Source: Candidatus Bathyarchaeota archaeon
GTDB taxonomy: Archaea > Thermoproteota > Bathyarchaeia > 40CM-2-53-6 > RBG-13-38-9
Direction of reading: 5' to 3'
Length of the DNA: 11,600 bases
Assembly (NCBI GenBank): GCA_018396565.1
Contig: JAGTQO010000017.1
Location: forward strand, 12,139-23,738
Made by a program: the position numbers and the translations under genes. The notes below the pieces were generated by a model. That model had not been told where the DNA came from, searched no databases, and was given only the letters and a program-made list of their open reading frames with translations. Of the stretch, positions 6,885 to 11,600 are shown in pieces (positions within the stretch are counted from its first letter, which is position 1; the number at the start of each line of letters is the position of its first letter).

Positions 6885-6998
6885 ATGGAAATTGAATTCA
6901 AGCGGTTAGAGCCGGCATATGACTACGGTGGGCAGACCTTACAGATAACGTCCACCCGAAAATATAATTCTAGTATTCAATTAGGAGGGCAGCAGTAG
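6885..6998 (+). CDS. Candidate 37-residue protein just upstream of aIF1
   Basis: An ATG at 6885 opens 37 codons ending in TAG at 6996-6998, five bases before the aIF1 ATG. The product begins MEIEFKRLEPAYDYGGQ and ends in SIQLGGQQ. Its composition is balanced, with no stop-like or low-complexity character. The close spacing resembles an operon with aIF1. Against it: no clear ribosome-binding site precedes the ATG, I do not recognise the protein, and a TATA-like AATATAAT (6961-6968) inside it may be a separate aIF1 promoter. It also contains the 7-bp stem GGTGGGC/GTCCACC (6927-6933 with 6950-6956), so part of a structured RNA is an alternative reading. Confidence 0.35.
   Translation: MEIEFKRLEPAYDYGGQTLQITSTRKYNSSIQLGGQQ
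6961..6968 (+). promoter_or_regulatory. TATA-like box for aIF1
   Basis: AATATAAT lies about 40 bp before the aIF1 ATG (7004) and would start transcription near 6990, giving a leader of about 14 nt containing GAGG four bases before the ATG. If used, aIF1 is transcribed independently of the short ORF at 6885. Confidence 0.35.
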
Positions 6999-7003
6999 AG
7001 GCT

Positions 7004-7312
7004 ATGGCTGAAGTTTGTACAGTTTGTGGTCTTCCAAAGGATCTTTGTGTCTGCGGCACAATCAGTATGGAACAACAGGTGATAAAGGTTCGTAGCGAAG
7101 TCAGGAAATGGGGTAAAGCTACCACTGTCATTGAAGGTGTAGACCCTAAGAGTGTAGACTTGAACATGCTAGCAACCAAGTTGAAGACATCTTTGGCATG
7201 TGGTGGAACAGCTAAAGACGGCCAAATAATTCTTCAAGGTGACCACCGTGAGAGGGTGAAGAAGCTTCTTGTAGACTATGGTTTCCCCATATCAAGCATT
7301 GAGGTACATTAA
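7004..7312 (+). CDS. Translation initiation factor aIF1 (SUI1 family)
   Basis: The 102-residue product has the archaeal SUI1/eIF1 layout. An N-terminal cysteine pair set, C5xxC8 and C15xC17, is followed by the SUI1 fold from about residue 26. It includes the basic RKWGKATTVIEG loop (34-45), LACGGTAKDGQIILQGDH (64-81) and a C-terminal VKKLLVDYGFP helix-strand. aIF1 binds near the P site of the small ribosomal subunit and secures accurate start-codon choice. Length and N-terminal Cys motif are normal for archaea. Its stop codon directly abuts the start of the zinc-ribbon gene, so the two are probably translated from one message. Confidence 0.92.
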   Translation: MAEVCTVCGLPKDLCVCGTISMEQQVIKVRSEVRKWGKATTVIEGVDPKSVDLNMLATKLKTSLACGGTAKDGQIILQGDHRERVKKLLVDYGFPISSIEVH

Positions 7313-7531
7313 TTGTCTTGTATCAAACGTGGCTTCTCCATGATCCTGAATCTCTTGAAGAGCCTTAGAATTCATAGTGGCAACTTGGCTATTTGCCCTA
7401 AGTGTGGGAAACCTTCCATAGTTAAAAGTAGCCTTTACGATGGGTGGCTATTTCCAAATCGCTTTGTATGTATACAATGCGGTTACTCTGGTTATCTGGT
7501 GATGGAGCTTGAAAAGGTTGGGGAAGAATAG
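7313..7531 (+). CDS. Small zinc-ribbon protein translated together with aIF1
   Basis: The frame starts at a TTG immediately after the aIF1 stop. It is preceded by GAGGT at 7301-7305, seven bases from the TTG, a good match to the archaeal anti-Shine-Dalgarno. That supports this start (72 residues) over the ATG at 7340 (63 residues), which has no such sequence. Two CxxC knuckles, CPKC (28-31) and CIQC (53-56), enclose a short strand-rich segment and form a zinc ribbon. The protein ends in an acidic tail. Members of this fold bind nucleic acid or proteins in transcription and translation complexes. I do not recognise the specific family, and a link to translation is suggested only by the neighbour. 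It is convergent with TFB, 9 bp apart. Confidence 0.68.
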   Translation: MSCIKRGFSMILNLLKSLRIHSGNLAICPKCGKPSIVKSSLYDGWLFPNRFVCIQCGYSGYLVMELEKVGEE

Positions 7532-7540
7532 GTCGCTGGC

Positions 7541-8467
7541 TCAGACGTTTAGATTGAGCGCCTCCTTCAGACCCTTATATCTATTTCTAACAGTCACCTC
7601 AGTCACATTTGCAACTTCAGCTATGTCCTTTTGAGTCTTCTTTTCCCCTTCGAGAACGCAAGCCACATAAAGCGCTGCAGCTGCGAGACCCATCGGATCC
7701 TTACCAGCTGCTATGCCTACTCTTCTGGCTTCCTTCAAGATCTTGATGGCTGTTCTTTGAGTTTTCATCGATATCGAAACCTTCGAAGCAATCTTAGAGA
7801 CGCACCTTATCGGGTCCTCCACTGGCATTCTTATCTCTAACTCCCTCAGGAGTAGTCTGTAACATCGGGCGACATCTTTCTTTCTTATTCTGCTTGCAGC
7901 GGCAACCTCCTTCAGTGTTCGAGGCGTCTCTGTTGCCCTGCATGCAGCATACAGTGAGGCAGCCGCTATCGCCGCTATCGAACGACCTCTAACCAGACCG
8001 TTATCCAAAGCTTTTCTATATATGACTGCAGCCCTCTCCTTCACTGAGCTTGGAATGTGTAGTTTATCAGTCAATCTGTCAAGCTCAGCCATGGCTTGAG
8101 CCAAGTTTCTGTCTGCAGATGAATGTATTCTGGTTCTTATCTGCCATTTCCTGAGTCTAAGCATCTCGAGCCTTGTGTCGAGTGGGAGCTGCCTTCCATA
8201 CGCATCTCGGTTGACTCTATCTATCACTGTTGAGAGCCCTTTATCATGCACAGAGAATGATATTGGCACTCCAACTCGCCCCCTGGACTCCCTTTCCTCT
8301 TTGGTGAATGCTCTCCATTCTGGACCTTGATTCATTGCATGCTCACTCAAGACCAGGCCACAATCTTGACATATGACTTCTCCCGAATCGTAGTCTTCGA
8401 TAAGGTTGCCACTACCACATTCTGGGCAGTTAGTTACTCTCGTTGCCCTCTTATCCTGGATCGGCAT
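7541..8467 (-). CDS. tfb: Transcription initiation factor TFB (TFIIB homologue)
   Basis: The 308-residue product has the TFB domain order. The N-terminal zinc ribbon has C14xxC17 and C33xxC36. The B-finger/linker region includes GPEWRAFTKEERESRGRVG (about 48-66). Two cyclin-like repeats follow (about 115-205 and 210-300), with the typical helix pattern SIAAIAAASLYAACR in the first and GLAAAALYVACV in the second. TFB binds TBP at the TATA box, reads the BRE through its C-terminal helix-turn-helix, and recruits RNA polymerase. The ATG is preceded by GAGGGT at normal spacing. TATATA at 8567-8572 suggests a leader of about 75 nt, unusually long for this window. Nothing is missing; this is a canonical member rather than a ribbon-less paralogue. 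Confidence 0.96.
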   Translation of the reverse strand: MPIQDKRATRVTNCPECGSGNLIEDYDSGEVICQDCGLVLSEHAMNQGPEWRAFTKEERESRGRVGVPISFSVHDKGLSTVIDRVNRDAYGRQLPLDTRLEMLRLRKWQIRTRIHSSADRNLAQAMAELDRLTDKLHIPSSVKERAAVIYRKALDNGLVRGRSIAAIAAASLYAACRATETPRTLKEVAAASRIRKKDVARCYRLLLRELEIRMPVEDPIRCVSKIASKVSISMKTQRTAIKILKEARRVGIAAGKDPMGLAAAALYVACVLEGEKKTQKDIAEVANVTEVTVRNRYKGLKEALNLNV

Positions 8468-8535
8468 ATGCTACCCTCTCTATTCTCGGGTCTGTTACTG
8501 TATGTTGACCGGCTGGATAGAGAAATCCGCTAGTC

Positions 8536-8559
8536 TACTTGGCGGCCCGCAACCAAGTA
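8536..8559 (-). promoter_or_regulatory. Hairpin at the predicted 5' end of the TFB leader
   Basis: TACTTGG (8536-8542) and CCAAGTA (8553-8559) are perfect 7-bp inverted arms around a GC-rich 10-nt loop. They lie directly downstream, on the minus strand, of the TATA-like box at 8567-8576. The element would overlap or form the first bases of the TFB transcript. It could be an operator at the start site or an RNA hairpin protecting or regulating the leader. Function is inferred from placement only. Confidence 0.4.
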
Positions 8560-8566
8560 TTTCAGG

Positions 8567-8576
8567 TATATAAAAA
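8567..8576 (-). promoter_or_regulatory. TATA box of the TFB gene
   Basis: The minus strand reads TTTTTATATA, predicting transcription start around 8545 and a leader of about 75 nt before the TFB ATG at 8467. The next 180 bp (8577-8760) contain further AT-rich runs, including a 12-bp palindrome ATATTTAAATAT at 8583-8594, and no gene that I can support on either strand. Confidence 0.5.
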
Positions 8577-8768
8577 TTACTTATATTTAAATATTTCCCA
8601 ATATTGATGTCCCGGTACTTAAAGGCGAATCATACAGTTGACGTTACCCGCACCGTACACCGGTTTCAAATAGAACTCAATATAAAAATATTATCAATCG
8701 TTACCACCAACTTTTATGTTGTAAGTGAAACTCCACCATTGTAAGAAGGGGAGATGGCATATTTTCAG

Positions 8769-8784
8769 TTTACATATATGTAAA
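8769..8784. promoter_or_regulatory. 16-bp perfect palindrome between TFB and the tRNA gene
   Basis: TTTACATATATGTAAA is its own reverse complement. It lies 44 bp before the tRNA 5' end, with another AT-rich TATA-like stretch (TTTAATAA, 8804-8811) between them. The latter is better placed to act as the tRNA promoter. The palindrome may be an upstream regulator site or the TATA box of an unrecognised transcript. Confidence 0.35.
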
Positions 8785-8803
8785 GTTTAAAGACCCTCTA
8801 ATC

Positions 8804-8811
8804 AATTTAAT
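8804..8811 (+). promoter_or_regulatory. TATA-like box of the tRNA-Gln gene
   Basis: TTTAATAA is centred about 20 bp before the first tRNA base (8828), close to the usual archaeal TATA-to-start distance. Position is the only evidence. Confidence 0.35.
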
Positions 8812-8849
8812 AACTGGGGTTAAGGTCAGCCCGGTCGTCTAGCGGTCAA

Positions 8850-8868
8850 AGTGGGTCAGAACGATCAT
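8850..8868 (+). other. tRNA intron 1 (19 nt, D-arm, about position 21/22)
   Basis: Exon bases GGTC (8844-8847) pair with intron bases GATC (8863-8866), with one G-U pair. They are flanked by three-base bulges AA|A and AT|G, the geometry cut by the archaeal splicing endonuclease. The outer helix is weak (C-G, G·A mismatch, A-U, U-A). Removal restores the GTCT/GGAT D-stem. The site is non-canonical. Confidence 0.72.
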
Positions 8869-8884
8869 GGATAACGGGCTCTGG

Positions 8885-8905
8885 ATCCTCCATCGAGGAG
8901 AAGTC
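8885..8905 (+). other. tRNA intron 2 (21 nt, canonical position 37/38)
   Basis: The intron holds a hairpin TCCTC-CATC-GAGGA (8886-8899). The central helix pairs exon CTCT (8879-8882) with GAAG (8900-8903): C-G, U-A, a C·A mismatch at the first anticodon base, and U·G. Bulges are GG|A and TC|A, and the anticodon stem ACGGG/CCCGT closes the structure. This is a relaxed bulge-helix-bulge at the usual site. Confidence 0.82.
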
Positions 8906-8926
8906 ACCCGTCGACGGGAGTTCGAA

Positions 8927-8940
8927 AAACTCATCGAAAA
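8927..8940 (+). other. tRNA intron 3 (14 nt, T-loop, position 59/60)
   Basis: A textbook minimal bulge-helix-bulge. T-stem GGGAG/CTCCC is the outer helix and TTCG (8921-8924) pairs perfectly with CGAA (8935-8938). The bulges are AA|A and AA|T, with a 7-nt terminal loop AACTCAT. Removal gives the consensus T-loop TTCGAAT. A competing hairpin GAGTT/AACTC (8918-8922 with 8928-8932) is also possible. Confidence 0.88.
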
Positions 8941-8998
8941 TCTCCCCCGGGCTACCACCCTCTACTATCCAAACGCCCCCCTTCATCACAGAAAACAA

Positions 8999-9427
8999 TC
9001 ACCACACATTTGATATTTGAGATCGTCTAATGACTAAGAATCCTTCAGTCGCATTTAGTGTCAGGTAATCTCCAGTAATAATCGCCTTGGTGGGATCTAT
9101 CTCAAGCTTGTCTAACAACGGAATGTTTCCTAAAACACATCCGGCCGCGACTATAGGATCCGAAACCGTATTTACGATTCCTAAAGGCTTGGTCCCCCTT
9201 CTTGCCATTGAAAACAGTACATATGAACTGACAGTGCTCCCTTTACTATGTGGAAATACAAGAACCTTGTCTGTCACTGTATACCCCTCGAGTTCATGCC
9301 CCCTTTCCTTGATGATCCCTGTCGCAGGATCAACCCCTCCCAGAAACGATATCGGCTGGCTGGACACTAAGGCTTCTCCTTCTACGATGCCTCTGACAAG
9401 ACCCCTACCTCTCAACTTAATTTCCAT
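8999..9427 (-). CDS. Phosphomevalonate dehydratase small subunit (aconitase X swivel domain)
   Basis: From the ATG at 9427 the product is 142 residues. Counting from the alternative ATG at 9436, it shows GGVDPATG (33-40), the FPHSKGSTVSSYV block (61-73) with the invariant Ser of the aconitase X small subunit, and ITGDYL (120-125). The beta-rich swivel domain joins the large subunit to form the active site. In the archaeal mevalonate pathway the heterodimer dehydrates mevalonate 5-phosphate to trans-anhydromevalonate 5-phosphate. The start overlaps the end of the large-subunit gene by 11 bp (20 bp for the 9436 start). The inner ATG is preferred because the GGAG at 9438-9441 lies only one base before the outer one. 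The gene ends 41 bp from the oppositely oriented tRNA. Confidence 0.9.
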   Translation of the reverse strand: MEIKLRGRGLVRGIVEGEALVSSQPISFLGGVDPATGIIKERGHELEGYTVTDKVLVFPHSKGSTVSSYVLFSMARRGTKPLGIVNTVSDPIVAAGCVLGNIPLLDKLEIDPTKAIITGDYLTLNATEGFLVIRRSQISNVW

Positions 9428-10613
9428 TTCTTGCATACTCCAGGGCTTCTCCTAGGCTTTTTAGAACTGTTTTAACCCTTGAGAGTGCAGATAGATAATA
9501 AGCTGCTTTAGTTGAGTTGGTTACAACTTCACCGATACCGACCTTTTCGATTGGCGATACAACCATACATGTATCTCTCACCACTCGGCCTCCAGCGTTA
9601 ATTATTCTGTCCAAGTATCCTCTCTTCTTGGCTATCGACCATACATGTCTTGAAGTATAGATGATCACACGTTTCTTGAACCTACCTTTAACAGCGATAT
9701 TTGAGATATACTCCATCTCGTCGATGCTGCAGTGAGGACAACCTATACAGATGAATTCAGGTGAGCATTGTTCCGACAGAGATTCTTTGACGTCGGATAG
9801 GTTAGAACGTTCCACGATAATTCTTTCACAGACATCGAATACTCTTTGCTTACACTCTGGCGTAACATCTTTGATGTGGTAGAGGCCCTGAATCCCTGAG
9901 GTAGCCATGCCTGCTCCTAGGGCTTTGAGGTTCACTTCGTTTAGATTCGACTTCTCCAACTCGATCAGGGGTATTTTATCTGGGAAATTTTTGCCAATGT
10001 AATATCCTAGAAGGCTGAAATCTAGTTCATTCTCAAGATTTGACTTAACATGTATTCCTATGGTGGGTGTACGATTCTCTTCTAAATGATAGCCATAAAG
10101 CGGTGTTTTACCTATTACGGCGCTTGCGAGAGCTGCAGGTCCACCCTCACGATTAGTTCTTGCACCGATGATAGAGTTTACATACATTACAGCCGAGGAC
10201 TCTGCCCATGCTAGGTGGTCGCCGAACTTAGGTCTTTCGGGCAGTAAGTATGGGGTGCATGTGCATGTGGGTTTGGCTCCCATCTTCTGTAAGGCGGACA
10301 CTATTCTCTCTTGTTTTTGGGCAAAATCTTCAGGGACACGCATCTCCCTCCAATTCTCCATATCCATACCCGCAGGATTTATGGTCGTGTGTACATTCAC
10401 CGCCGCTCCCTTCCTTGCAAATTCTTCTATGAACTCCAGCCCCTCATCACCGATAGTTTTATATGATATTCCAGAGACCTGAGCGCTCGTTACTGGAATA
10501 AGTCTCTGAGCGTCGAATATGTCACCTATCGTGACCAGCAGTTTCATTGCAATGGCGGCTGCTTCCCCTCTTGATCCTTCTAGGATAGCTTCTTCATCTT
10601 TTGAAAGATACAT
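9417..10613 (-). CDS. Phosphomevalonate dehydratase large subunit (aconitase X catalytic domain)
   Basis: The 398-residue product matches the aconitase X large subunit. Cysteines suited to bind the [4Fe-4S] cluster are in CTCTPY (117-122), CIGCPHCS (289-296) and RDTCMV (346-351). The signature NSxxGARTNREGGPAAL covers 146-162. Aconitase X of this archaeal type, with its small subunit, dehydrates mevalonate 5-phosphate, replacing the second kinase step of the eukaryotic mevalonate route. Related bacterial aconitase X acts on cis-3-hydroxyproline, but the UbiD-like neighbour argues strongly for the isoprenoid role. It starts 11 bp after the decarboxylase gene and overlaps the small-subunit gene, so all three are likely one transcript. 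Confidence 0.93.
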   Translation of the reverse strand: MYLSKDEEAILEGSRGEAAAIAMKLLVTIGDIFDAQRLIPVTSAQVSGISYKTIGDEGLEFIEEFARKGAAVNVHTTINPAGMDMENWREMRVPEDFAQKQERIVSALQKMGAKPTCTCTPYLLPERPKFGDHLAWAESSAVMYVNSIIGARTNREGGPAALASAVIGKTPLYGYHLEENRTPTIGIHVKSNLENELDFSLLGYYIGKNFPDKIPLIELEKSNLNEVNLKALGAGMATSGIQGLYHIKDVTPECKQRVFDVCERIIVERSNLSDVKESLSEQCSPEFICIGCPHCSIDEMEYISNIAVKGRFKKRVIIYTSRHVWSIAKKRGYLDRIINAGGRVVRDTCMVVSPIEKVGIGEVVTNSTKAAYYLSALSRVKTVLKSLGEALEYARNGN

Positions 10614-10624
10614 AGAGACAAACC

Positions 10625-11600
10625 TTATACTTCGGGTTCTATTGGAATCTTCGCCTTCTCGAACTTCTCCTTAGGTTTGAGGAGGGATCTTGTAGCGTCG
10701 ATCCCAACCTTGGTTGTTAAGTTGAGTTTTTGATCTCCAGAAGCGTCTAGACTTGATCCTCGGACATTTCTTATAACTACTAGCCCCTTACTTCCCTGGA
10801 ATCTGGTGGCGATCGCCCACTCAACCTCTGCTGGATCGTTTACATCGATATCGTTGTCAACTATAACGACATGCTTTAGTGATGGATGACCTGCAAATGC
10901 TGCCAGAATGGCGTTTTTTCCATCTCCCTCCGTCTGCTTTTCAATAGATATTACGGCGTGGAGCCAGTAGCAACCCCCCGGGGTTAGCTTGACATCCTTA
11001 ACTTTTGGTACCACTCCTGAGACTGTTTCTTCGATTTTGGCTTCCTGTGGTAAACCCATCAGTAGGCCATGTTCACTACCTGATGGGAGAAGGGCGTGAT
11101 AGAAGAAGTCTTCCCTACAGAATATCTTTTCAATTTCTATTACAGGCTGCTTCCGAACAATGTCGTATGTGCCGGTTATGTCCACGAACGGCCCCTCATC
11201 AACCTCCTTATCAAGAAGAATTCTTCCTTCCAAAACGATTTCCGAATCTGCTGGAACACGCGCCTCAACCGATCTGCATTCTGAGAGCCTCAATTTTTTG
11301 CTCAAAATTTTGTTCGCGACCGCATACTCGCTTACTCCAAGAGGTGCCGGCGTAGACGCCGCAATGAGAATAGCAGGATGCAAGCCGATCGCTATTCCAA
11401 CATCTAAACTCTTCTTCCCCATTTCAACCATTTTTTTGCATATGTAATAGAGATGGCGTGGGACTATCCTGATAGCTAGGTGTCTTCTGTCGATAACCAT
11501 GAGCCTATGAATTGAAACGTTTTCCAGACTGTCCTCTGGTAGTCTCGCTGAAACTATTGCTGAAGTTATATAGGGGCCTGCGTCCTTTTCAAAATGTGTC
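10625..11600 (-). CDS. UbiD-family decarboxylase, probable anhydromevalonate phosphate decarboxylase (5' end beyond window)
   Basis: The frame is open to the right edge: codons before the internal Met at 11500 encode HFEKDAGPYITSAIV and SLENVSIHRLMV, which are conserved UbiD segments, so the gene continues past 11600. About 325 codons are visible. Further UbiD features are GIAIGLHPAI, the EYAVANKIL helix, and ARVPADSEIVLEG, containing the glutamates of the Glu-Arg-Glu catalytic set. KDAG and NVSIHR contribute to prenylated-FMN and metal binding in the family. UbiD enzymes decarboxylate alpha,beta-unsaturated acids. Next to aconitase X the expected substrate is trans-anhydromevalonate 5-phosphate, giving isopentenyl phosphate. 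No UbiX flavin prenyltransferase lies in the window. The specific substrate rests on gene context. Confidence 0.9.
   Translation of the reverse strand, partial: THFEKDAGPYITSAIVSARLPEDSLENVSIHRLMVIDRRHLAIRIVPRHLYYICKKMVEMGKKSLDVGIAIGLHPAILIAASTPAPLGVSEYAVANKILSKKLRLSECRSVEARVPADSEIVLEGRILLDKEVDEGPFVDITGTYDIVRKQPVIEIEKIFCREDFFYHALLPSGSEHGLLMGLPQEAKIEETVSGVVPKVKDVKLTPGGCYWLHAVISIEKQTEGDGKNAILAAFAGHPSLKHVVIVDNDIDVNDPAEVEWAIATRFQGSKGLVVIRNVRGSSLDASGDQKLNLTTKVGIDATRSLLKPKEKFEKAKIPIEPEV

Larger units (their letters stand above)
8828..8957 (+). tRNA. tRNA-Gln (anticodon CUG) interrupted by three introns
   Basis: The acceptor stem AGCCCGG (8828-8834) pairs perfectly with CCGGGCT (8947-8953), followed by discriminator A and an encoded CCA. 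Taking out 8850-8868, 8885-8905 and 8927-8940 leaves a regular 76-nt tRNA. Its D-arm is GTCT/GGAT with loop AGCGGTCAA. The anticodon stem ACGGG/CCCGT carries loop CTCTGGA, which gives anticodon CTG at 8881-8883. The variable loop is CGAC. The T-arm is GGGAG-TTCGAAT-CTCCC, with all five pairs Watson-Crick. The first pair A1-U72 and A73 agree with archaeal tRNA-Gln, where A1-U72 marks substrates of the Glu-to-Gln amidotransferase GatDE. Each junction can be drawn as a bulge-helix-bulge or relaxed version. The gene was assembled by eye; the outer structure is compelling, and the exact D-arm junction may be off by one or two bases. Confidence 0.9.

Noticed and set aside
6901..6957. A D-loop-like AGCGGTTAGAGC followed by GC-rich stems, resembling part of a tRNA
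   Set aside because: No matching acceptor stem or T-arm could be found, even allowing introns, and the same bases read as an open frame; only a simple 7-bp stem remains.
8754..8783. Nine-codon frame after AAGGGGAG
   Set aside because: The purine-rich run touches the ATG, so spacing is wrong for a ribosome-binding site, and it ends within the 16-bp palindrome.
9087..9455. 122-codon plus-strand frame
   Set aside because: It is antisense to the aconitase X small subunit, whose conserved motifs identify the coding strand.
11005..11447. Several plus-strand frames near the right end
   Set aside because: They are antisense to the UbiD-like gene and show no domain pattern.
1..11600. CRISPR arrays, insertion sequences, phage or integrase genes
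   Set aside because: No regularly spaced repeats, transposase, integrase or long terminal inverted repeats were seen; the gene content is core archaeal metabolism and information processing.

Overview
The window is archaeal chromosome. The evidence is an archaeal transcription initiation factor TFB, the archaeal RNA polymerase subunit P, translation initiation factor aIF1 (SUI1), an archaeal/eukaryotic-type Trm5-family tRNA methyltransferase, an archaeal-type YchF GTPase, and the two-subunit aconitase X plus UbiD-like decarboxylase of the archaeal mevalonate pathway. TATA-like boxes sit about 25-35 bp before many starts, several genes look leaderless, and a tRNA gene carries bulge-helix-bulge introns. 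The V4R protein with a RecA-like N-terminus and the multi-intron tRNA fit an uncultured TACK-type archaeon such as Bathyarchaeia; this placement is an inference from gene content and could not be checked.

Layout. Positions 1-231 (minus) hold the N-terminus of a HAD phosphatase, divergent from a 481-residue V4R sensor-like protein (300-1745, plus). An 18-bp perfect palindrome lies in their shared promoter region. A class I isoprenoid synthase-fold protein (1813-3072, minus) is divergent from a YchF-like GTPase (3241-4452, plus). A YkgJ-type cysteine-cluster protein and rpoP follow on the minus strand (4463-5124), divergent from a short Trm5/Taw2-like methyltransferase (5208-5978, plus). Next are a small five-cysteine protein (6001-6285, minus) and a four-helix membrane protein (6359-6739, plus). 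A candidate 37-codon ORF, aIF1 and a zinc-ribbon protein form a plus-strand run (6885-7531) that converges on TFB (7541-8467, minus).

The non-coding stretch between TFB and position 8827 holds promoter elements and inverted repeats. At 8828-8957 there is a tRNA-Gln(CUG) gene which, read by eye, is interrupted by three short introns: in the D-arm (19 nt), the anticodon loop (21 nt) and the T-loop (14 nt). Removing all three leaves a fully paired 76-nt tRNA with encoded CCA. This is the most interesting object in the window and is easily missed by a standard tRNA scan.

From 8999 to the right edge is a minus-strand operon: a UbiD-like decarboxylase (cut by the window end), the aconitase X large subunit and the aconitase X small subunit. 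Together they would turn mevalonate 5-phosphate into isopentenyl phosphate by way of trans-anhydromevalonate phosphate. The isoprenoid synthase-fold protein at 1813-3072 could use products of that pathway, but nothing in the sequence links them directly.
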